This document shows positions 56,850 to 64,000 of a stretch of 64,000 nucleotides of DNA, in pieces. This DNA comes from Lepidostoma basale (taxonomy: Eukaryota; Arthropoda; Insecta; Trichoptera; Lepidostomatidae). The position numbers were made by a program, and so were the translations under genes. Location: NCBI GenBank assembly GCA_022606425.2, contig JAHDVF020000580.1:248001-312000 (forward strand), written 5' to 3'. Within the stretch, counting starts at the first letter, position 1. Each line of letters opens with the position of its first letter. The notes below the pieces were generated by a model. That model was not told where the DNA came from. It saw only the letters and a program-made list of their open reading frames with translations, and searched no databases.

Positions 56850-57062
56850 ATTAATATAAATGAAAACGTCTGTCTTCTAGGAGTTTTATTAAATTTTATA
56901 TGGAATGACATGTTTCGCCCTTCTAAGGCATTATCGCCATATAAAAGTTAATAAAACTCATTGATGACAGATGTTTTTCATTTAGATAACTAACTAACTA
57001 ACCATCGCACATTTACATTAATTATTTAATATGGAGTTTTACATCATTCTTCAAGAAACCAT
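56850..57062. mobile_element. MITE-A copy interrupted by an (AACT) run
   Basis: ATGAAAACGTCTGTCTTCTA, then GGAATGACATGTTTCGCCCT, then the mirrored GACAGATGTTTTTCATTTAG, and the outer end ATATGGAGTTTTACATCATT. A short AACTAACTAACC insertion (56990-57003) resembles the tail of RTE-B. Confidence 0.7.
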
Positions 57063-57540
57063 AAAGATGCATACCATTTATTGGATACCATCTATTGGAT
57101 ATCTACAGGTTGGGAACATTACGCGTACCTGTATAATCTGAATATAAATTTAAACTAATAATATTTTCTACGAAGGTGCGTTGTTATTACTCTTGGTTCA
57201 GTTTAGACCCACCCAAGCAGGTCTTCGGTTGAGGCACAAATGAATAAAGTGTTATTAAAACGCATATTTTGAATACGATTTGATTTATTGTTTCTAACTC
57301 TCTGGTTCCTAGAACTTCCTTTATAACGCACCTCTCGGGATGAGTTACCGCTCCGTTGGGCGACCTCTGATCCCCCTCCAGCTTGCACGCTAATAACACG
57401 ATAAATCAAACCACCACATGCACACCTAATCACATTCCCAATTCGTTAAAGGCTGAAACATCCCATTGTGGCGTGTCGTGTCGTGGAGCACGTTAACGTG
57501 ACGGCGAATCGGGGAGCGCTCTGACGTTTTTACGAGTCAA
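57063..57540. other. Spacer, nothing recognised
   Basis: 57320-57500 is less AT-rich and has two overlapping minus-strand frames without motifs. GTGTCGTGTCGTG at about 57473 echoes the pentamer run at 61.03 kb. Confidence 0.4.
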
Positions 57541-57544
57541 TATA

Positions 57545-58130
57545 ACTAACTATCTTACCATCACACCGTTTCTCCGGAGGGGTAAGTAAAAATGATGGAC
57601 CACCATACTGCTCTATCCTGACGTATCTCTCGAGCTTCCCCTAAATTCATACATTGTAACATGCACGATTGTCGATTTATCCGACTTCGAATGTGGCTGC
57701 CTTGTTTTCATGCCATGTTTTCCTCGGTCGTTCTCAGCTTCTCTTTCCGCTCTCCTGCTTGTATACAACTTTTTAACTATTCTTCTCTCATCCCTTCGTT
57801 CCACATGTCCTTTATAATCATTTTTTAATTTTAAGGCACTAATATTTTTATGCAATAATTTGCCTTATTATTTTTTTTATTGTGAAAAAGAATAACCCCA
57901 AGGATTTAAATCAATGGTATTAGAATTTATTTTACAATCTTCAATATGAACAGAAAATAGCTCATTATCATGAAGAAGAAATCAGGTCGTGTCCAGGCTT
58001 GAACCCATGTACCCTGGATCAGGAGCCAAGCGTTCTGTCCCCTAGACCACCACCATTTCTTCCTTATTTCGTCGTTTGCTACTCTATCATACACCCTTTT
58101 CCCGCACATTATTTTCGGTGATGGGTCTTC
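57545..58130 (-). pseudogene. Old RTE-B copy split by SINE-4
   Basis: The part at 57545-57850 (minus strand) has KNDYKGHVERRDERRIVKKL, then VHVTMYEFRGSSRDTSG and the reversed tail phrase TCTCCGGAGGGGTAAG. The part at 58050-58130 has MCGKRVYDRVANDEIRKK, the next upstream block of the same protein. The gap is filled by SINE-4 and ~50 bases of A/T-rich tail. Confidence 0.75.
57905..58052 (-). mobile_element. SINE-4, tRNA-derived, copy 2
   Basis: The minus-strand head GGTGGTCTAGGGGACAGAAC, then GCTTGGCTCCTGATCCAGGG and a B box GGGTTCAAGCCTGG, is followed by the same body as copy 1 at 39.5 kb. It is nested in the RTE-B relic. Confidence 0.8.
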
Positions 58131-58414
58131 AAATGTTTTATATTTTATTATCAATTACCATTAAAAATATTAATGAAATAAAACGATTTTTTTTAAAGAA
58201 CTACTTCAACTTTTGTCTATGGAACAGACCGGAGGTTCTTCAGTCTGCCGATGCCAGTGAGCCTGGGGAAACTAGTCGCTGTCGAAATAAATGTAAAAGT
58301 GGAAGTAATTCTTAAAAAGTATTGTTTTATTTCATTATTATTTGAAATGAACTTTTATCAAAAGATTCAAGAAAAAAGATAAGATTATCTCAATTATCAT
58401 TATCAAATTAATGG
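58131..58414. other. Spacer, nothing recognised
   Basis: AT-rich DNA between the RTE-B relic and the RTE-A insertion. Confidence 0.4.
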
Positions 58415-58425
58415 TTTATGCTATT

Positions 58426-60870
58426 CATCATCAGCCGTCTGTCATCCACTGCTGAATGTAGGCCTCTCCCAAAGCCCTCCACCGCCCCCTATCCATTGCC
58501 GTTCCCATCCATCCATGTCCAGCAATCCTCTTCAGATCGTCGGTCCAGCGGGCAGGGGGACGTCCAACTCTACGGAATCCTGTACGCGGTCTCCACTCCA
58601 GAACCCGTCTTCCCCATCGGCTGTCGGTTCTCCGACAGATATGGCCAGCCCACCGCCACTTCAGCCCGCCTATCCGTAGAGCCACCTCAGTCACCTTGGT
58701 TTGTTGTCGAATAAATTCGTTTCTAAATCTATCCCTCAAGGTTATTCCAAGCATGGCTCTTTCCATGGCGCGCTGGGCAACCTTGAATCTGTAGACTAGA
58801 CCTTTTGTCAATGTCCACGTCTCGGCTCCGTATGTTATGACTGGCAAAACGCACTGGTTGAAGACTTTAGTCTTGAGGCATTGTGGTATTTTGGAAGTGA
58901 AAACATGACGTAATTTCCCAAAGGCCGCCCAACCCAACTGAATTCTTCGGTTGGCTTCTTTCTCGAAATTGTTTCGTCCTAATTGTATGATTTGACCAAG
59001 ATATGTGTATTCTTGTACCACTTCGAGTGCCGACCCATCGACGGTTACTGATCCCGGGATAATATGTTCATTATACATGACTTTCGTCTTGTCCAAATTC
59101 ATCCCGAGACCCACTCGTCTGGATGCAGTGTTCAGTTCATCTAGCATGCCTTCTAGATGCCCAGCAGATTCCGCCAGAATAACAATGTCATCCGCAAAAC
59201 GAAGGTGAGATATGTATTCGCCATTTATGTTGAGGCCACGTTCAGACCAGTCCAAAGTTTTAAATATATCTTCCAAAGCACAAGTGAACAGCTTCGGAGA
59301 TATCACATCCCCTTGTCTGACTCCCCGTTGCAGCTCAATCGGTTTGGTCTTCTGGTTTTGGATTTGAACGGACATTGTGGCGTTATTATAGAGGCATTTC
59401 AACACCTGTACGTAATTCCAATCAATCTGGTTTCGCTGCAGAGACTCCAGAACAGCCCAGGTCTCGACAGAGTCGAAGGCCTTCTCATAGTCCACAAAGG
59501 CAAGGCATAGGGGTCGATTATATTCTTCTGTTTTCTGGATAATCTGCCTAACTGTATGGATGTGGTCTATGGTGCTGAAGTTTGCTCTGAACCCAGCCTG
59601 CTCCGGAGGCTGAAAATCGTCAAATCTGCGGGAAAGACGGTTTGTTATGACCCTTGAGAACAACTTATAAACGTGGCTTAGGAGTGAGATCGGCCTGTAG
59701 TTTTTTAACAAAGTCTTGTCTCCTTTTTTGAAAAAGAGGACCACGATACTTTCGCTCCACGCTTTCGGTGTGCATTCCTTACGCAGTACGGAATTAAACA
59801 TTTTTTGTAGTGCGCATAGAATTGGGAGTCCTCCGGCTTTTAGAAGTTCTGTGGTGATTCCATCTTCTCCTGGTGCCTTGTTGTTTTTCAGCTGTCTCAG
59901 GGCCATCTCAATTTCATCTATGTTTATCTCTGGGAGATCGTCAGTATGGTGGCGGGTTATTTTAGCTCTGGGATCACCATCTTCGTCATGTAGTACGGGC
60001 CTTGTAGCGTGTTTAGAGTAGAGACGTCCATAGTATTTTTCGACTTCCGCGAGTAACTCTGGTTTGGAGGTAACGATATTGCCGTCTTCATTTTTCAGTT
60101 TAGTCAGTTGGCTTCTGCCCAGTTTTTGTGTAAACACTTTGGACCCCCTATTCTGTTCAATTGCGTCCTTGATCATTTGTGTGTTTGCGTTTCGAAGATC
60201 CCTTCGAATCGCCGAATTGATCTGTTTACTCAAGTTTCGGGAAGTAATTGAAGCCATATCTGACCCAGCTATTTCTCGTCTCCTTTTCATGAGTTCCAGT
60301 GTCTCGCTGGAAAGTTTGGACTTCTTTCCATCACGCTTCGTTGGAAAGTGTTTACGTCCGGTTTCGTATAGGATTTTTGTTATACATGTGTTCTCCTCGT
60401 CAACATTTTCGGTATCTTCCAACGCGTCAAATTGGTTTTTAAGTTCTAGTTGGAAATTATCGGAGCTCACATTGGCTTCCAGCAGATTTGGGCGGATAGT
60501 TGATCTCATCAGTCGAGTTCTCTCGATTTTATAGTTGATATTTATGCAGGCTCTTACTAGACGGTGATCACTTCCGGTTTTAAATCTGTTGATAACCGTG
60601 ACGTCTTCAACTATGTGTCTCTTGTCCGCAATGATGAAGTCGATCTCATTTTTGGTAACTTTGTCAGCACTATGCCAGGTCCATCTCCTTTGGGGCTTCT
60701 TCTTGAAGAAAGAGTTCATCAGAAATAATTTCCGTAGCTCCAAGAAATTTGCTAGCATTTGTCCCCTCGAATTTCTGTTACCAATACCGTATGGTCCGAT
60801 CCACGATTCATCAAACTTCTGTATTCCCATTTTGGCGTTGAAATCTCCCATAACAACAACACTGAATTAT
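58426..60870 (-). mobile_element. RTE-A retrotransposon, young 5'-truncated copy with open 806-codon frame
   Basis: The minus-strand frame runs 60851 to 58431 without a stop. It begins in the endonuclease domain at MGDFNAKMG, followed by GIGNRNSRGQMLANF, NEIDFIIADKR and the SDH motif (TGSDHRLV). The reverse transcriptase then shows NNKAPGEDGITTELLK, KNYRPISLLSHVYKL, CLAFVDYEKAFDSVETW (motif A), GVRQGDVISPKLFT (motif B), the catalytic RFADDIVIL (motif C), and EYTYLGQIIQ. The C-terminal part has YGAETWTLTK, KWRWAGHICRRTDSRW and GRPPARWTDDLKR, ending QQWMTDG. The 3' end is a short TGATGATG run. An 11-bp target duplication TTTATGCTATT flanks it (58415-58425 and 60871-60881). Missing N-terminal endonuclease residues prevent autonomous movement. 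Confidence 0.93.
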
Positions 60871-60940
60871 TTTATGCTATTAGCATAAAATAATTTTTTT
60901 TTTTTAGAAAACAGACGTTTTTATTCGTATTAAATATGTT
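60862..60940. repeat. AT-rich hairpin and MITE-A end next to RTE-A
   Basis: ATTATTTTATGCTATTAGCA-TAAAATAAT is palindromic and contains the right-hand target duplication. AGAAAACAGACGTTTTTATT, an end of MITE-A, follows. Confidence 0.6.
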
Positions 60941-61032
60941 CAATCAAGTTCTCGGATAACTGTTGCTTGCAAAATGTACACGCGCGTTCCTAATGATTGA
61001 CAGTCGAGTTAATAATTTTAGAAACATATTAC

Positions 61033-61070
61033 CGTGTCGTGTCGTGTCGTGTCGTGTCGTGTCGTGTCGC
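61033..61070. repeat. (GTGTC)n pentamer run
   Basis: Seven to eight GTGTC units run in tandem. It lies in a less AT-rich patch (60960-61200) with several scattered CACGAC/GTCGTG words. Confidence 0.9.
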
Positions 61071-61199
61071 GCAATAACTGCCACAACTACCCTGACGCTG
61101 ATGAAATCGAAATATCGCCGTCACGACACGGAGTGTTGCAACACGCGACTCCATAGTATTGTGATTCGAATTGTGCAGTCCACACCACGACAAGTTTGA

Positions 61200-61290
61200 A
61201 TGGTTTGCTTTTCTACGGTTCTTTTTTTGGTGCCGTGTCAGGTCCCTCTAACGTTGGCGATCACTGCAGCAAAAACATCTCTGTTCTGCG
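61200..61290 (-). repeat. Decayed retroelement end
   Basis: GTGCCGTGTCAGGTCCCTCT-AACGTTGGCGATCACTGCAG is the reversed relative of the ANVRRTRQGT coding end seen at 5.66 kb. Confidence 0.45.
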
Positions 61291-62475
61291 CTACTTTGAA
61301 CAGTTTCTTAACATTTATAAGGAACGTTTGATATACTATTAATAAAATACAATTGAACTCGGTTAAAGCGATCACGGATGTAACGAGGAAACATTCGTTG
61401 ACAATTTAGTTCATAATTTTCTCCATATTCACTTTTATAACGAGCTACTTCTCGGGCATACCGAGCAAAATATCCATTTTTTTTTATTAAAACTGTTAAC
61501 GTATCGATCATTTAAAATTAACCAGATTTTTTATTTTAACTTAATGATGCATGGAATAATGTTACCCTGACAGTTAATTGTTTAAATTAACGATTTACGG
61601 ATGGAAAACGAAGAAGATAATTAGCCATATTCTGAGTGGTTAAAATGTAACTGAATTATTGTTTGTTCAATGATAAAATGGATGATGAGGACTTATTAAT
61701 TTCTGGGCTTCCTACATAAAGTGATATTGCGGAAGATCTTTGTTGAACACTCAACAAAGATGATGACAGTGATGATGATGATGTGACCAGTGAATGTCAA
61801 ATTGAGAAATCCTAACCAGTAACGACGATCTCTAGGGCTCGTGTTATATGACCGCTCCAGATACTTTATGTCTTCATGTGATGGGCACTTTTGTAAGCGT
61901 TTAAAAATAACTATTCTCTAATATAACGAGTAATGCTCATAACGAGCAAATTCAGTCAGTCCCATCTTCCTCGTAATAACCAAGTTCCACTTATATTAAA
62001 GCTTAGATATTTAGATTAAATCAGTGTTGGTGTAAATGGTGTTACAATCTGATGTAAATGACAATTTAATCTAACTTAACCCAATAGATTGTACGTTTTT
62101 ATTATCTATATTTGGAATTATTAAACTTTTCCCGTTTTTTTTACTTATATCAAGCCCCACAATATATTAATAAACTGCATACTTGTATATCAAATGAATT
62201 ATCTCAGAAATAAGCGTTGTGGACAAGTTCTGTTGCCACATACGGCGAGCAAGTCTGACATTTTCTTTTTATAAATGTCACAAGGCAATATAATTAATAA
62301 TTCTATCTTATGTTGAATTAAAATATAACTAATACGAAATCCGCAAAGTAGAAAGTTATTTTATATTAAATAGAAATGACATTGTACAGGGATCATCTTG
62401 ATTGCTTAATAAGTGTTTATCAAATGTTTATTCGCCAACCATTTTAAATGTCTTTGATTTATTTTTATTACTATC
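61291..62475. other. Spacer, nothing recognised
   Basis: AT-rich DNA. A GATGATGATGATG run occurs near 61770-61785. 61345-61470 and 61915-61995 share TAACGAG-type phrases in a loosely inverted arrangement, typical of an old pogo-like element, but this is too weak to call. Confidence 0.4.
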
Positions 62476-62477
62476 GA

Positions 62478-62600
62478 AAAACTCCGTTTTCTAGAAGTTT
62501 TTATTTTGTTGGAATGATATGTTTAACCTTGCTAAGGAATTATCAAATGTCATGGCGATACATGTAATTCCAATAAATTATAATATGGAGACTGAATATA
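62478..62600. mobile_element. MITE-A copy, decayed
   Basis: ACTCCGTTTTCTAGAAGTTT, then GGAATGATATGTTTAACCTT-GCTAAGGAATTATCAAATGT and CATGTAATTCC. It is the left half plus a short mirrored end. Confidence 0.6.
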
Positions 62601-63825
62601 ACTGATATTATAGATTAAGGAAACAATAAATAAGTCAATGATTGCATTAAATTTGAAATAAAATAGAGTAATTTTAATTTTTAATCAGCTCATTTCCCTA
62701 ACTTAAACGTTATAAATCAATATTTTACCAAATTATTAAATTATTGTTTTTTCATAATAAAAATATATGTTTGCTCTTTCAAACCAGCCATATTAAAATG
62801 AAATCCTGCCACTGAACAAAATCTAGATATAAGAGGAATATTCATTACAGTTGAACTTCTGTGTCACAGGAATTACAAGTTTCCAGAAAATATGTTATTT
62901 TACGTACTTATATTTTTATTTCATTCCATTCTTAAAAACTTGATTATCAACGTTTTCTACTTCTAATGAAACTTGCCATTTGTAGAATAACACATAGTTT
63001 ATAACAGCTTCATTGAAGCGTCATATATTTAACCTTATACATACGCGTTAGAAGAAATGGGTTCTGGACATGTTTCTATAATTCAATGTATCTCATACGC
63101 ATATTGTTGCAAGAAGAATGTAACTGGTTGAATATATTGGATGGAACTAGTTTCTTCGATGATTGACGGGGGATCGGAGGTGAGAGAGAAATCAAGCCGT
63201 CAACTTGATAAATACATAACTTCTTTTGGTTGCTTTTGCAAAAGAAATTGCGCTTTTAGTAGCGCTACTGAAACCTGAAATCTAAACAATATTTTCTTCA
63301 CGTAAATCCGCATGATGATAATTTATTAGCTGTCTAGCGTCTGAAAGGATTACTTTATTTTTATAAAGATAATAATTAATAATTGATAAATTCAGCGATA
63401 CTGTGATGCAATGTTTTTAAGGAAACCTTCGTTGAAATATTTTCTATAAATATACGTAACTACATATACACTCCTTTGGTACATCAGATCACTGTAACTC
63501 TAGTTCTATTACTCTTTGCACTACTCTATTTTTATATTTTTCATTAAATGACTACGATCTAAATTATTACCGTTTATCATATCAATAATGACCCTTTATC
63601 ATCAAGTTATCCACCATCCACCATCATTTAAAAAAAATCTCACCGATAGCCCACCACGTACTTCGCCAAACAAAATGGTCGCACGGAAGATTGCGACAAC
63701 TCCATCCAGGCACTGTTCCACTTCTATTCCCCCCGGAGAGAGACTTTTTTTAAAAATAATAAGATTTCTTCTTTTCCATAGTTTTCGTCGTATGACCTGT
63801 TTTTAACGGTATGTTGTCCTGGGAT
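62601..63825. other. Spacer, nothing recognised
   Basis: AT-rich DNA. 63640-63740 is less AT-rich and has a short frame without motif. Confidence 0.4.
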
Positions 63826-63827
63826 GA

Positions 63828-64000
63828 TGATGTCCAGTCATCCCTCCATCTCTTCGGCGGCTTTCCTGGTAATCTCTTGCAGCTGGGGTTTCCATATTTT
63901 ACATTTTTTGCAATTCTTGTCCTGTCCACATACTATTTCCAAAAGCGCCTTCTGCTTCTCCCCCACCTAATAATACTGATCTCATCATACTCAACGATGC
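63828..64000 (-). pseudogene. Non-LTR C-terminal relic at the window edge
   Basis: The minus strand contains KYGNPSCKRLPGKPPKRWRD, then DWTSSSQDN, the GKPPKRW-D-W segment that closes many RTE-like polyproteins. It runs off the right edge of the window. Confidence 0.6.

Noticed and set aside
58418..60888. Several long plus-strand frames across 58.4-60.9 kb
   Set aside because: All are antisense to the RTE-A frame, which has the catalytic motifs.
61345..61995. A pogo/Tigger-like element suggested by TAACGAG phrases
   Set aside because: Only loose inverted similarity was seen, with no clear termini or TA duplication.

Overview
The window looks like a stretch of an AT-rich insect nuclear genome, most likely a moth or butterfly. 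The evidence is two spliced host genes with GT-AG introns, an insect-type STING protein without the vertebrate C-terminal tail, many decayed RTE-type non-LTR retrotransposons, tRNA-derived SINEs, a mariner, and short foldback (MITE-like) elements. The order Lepidoptera is an inference from the overall style of the repeats. It has not been tested.

Host genes. (1) A seven-exon STING gene lies on the + strand at 13394-25781 (336 residues: four membrane segments, then a cyclic-dinucleotide-binding domain). It also has a well-formed alternative last exon (14492-14542, poly(A) signal at 14587) that would make a membrane-only protein. Introns 4-7 are swollen by transposons: a TIR element, a CR1/jockey-like relic, a pogo-like element, a mariner, a 2.5-kb foldback carrying reverse-transcriptase sequence, and RTE relics. 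(2) A three-exon URB1/NPA1 gene lies on the + strand at 31358-38062 (2001 residues, 60S ribosome biogenesis). Its exons are free of repeats. No other host gene could be supported.

Layout. 1-13 kb is intergenic with retroelement relics and foldback elements. 13.4-25.8 kb is STING. 26-31 kb is intergenic, with a hAT-like MITE bearing a perfect 8-bp duplication, a perfect 24-bp hairpin, and a GC-rich piece that may come from an LTR element. 31.4-38.1 kb is URB1. 38-64 kb is repeat-rich, with RTE-B copies, SINEs, several foldback elements, and at 58.4-60.9 kb a young 5'-truncated RTE-A insertion with an open 806-residue frame and an 11-bp target duplication.

Labels used below. RTE-A: 3' end is a (GAT)n run. 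RTE-B: 3' end is a (TTAG)n run. MITE-A: a foldback family with about 250-bp copies. SINE-1 to SINE-4: four short repeat families.

Most interesting signal. Several unrelated foldback elements carry, in their arms, a hammerhead-ribozyme-like block: a short stem I, a CTGANGA box, a hairpin stem II, GAAAC, a tiny self-complementary stem III (ACTAGT or ACATGT), a GTT/GTC cleavage triplet, and the other half of stem I. The best copies are at 55840-55878 (+), 55724-55763 (-), 40974-41010 (+) and 53376-53413 (+). This matches the known class of short-stem-III hammerheads linked to Penelope-like retroelements. Here they sit in palindromic MITE-like elements with no Penelope gene in view. All copies share one extra nucleotide between the CTGANGA box and stem II. 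The MITE-A family has replaced the core C3-G8 pair by T3-A8.
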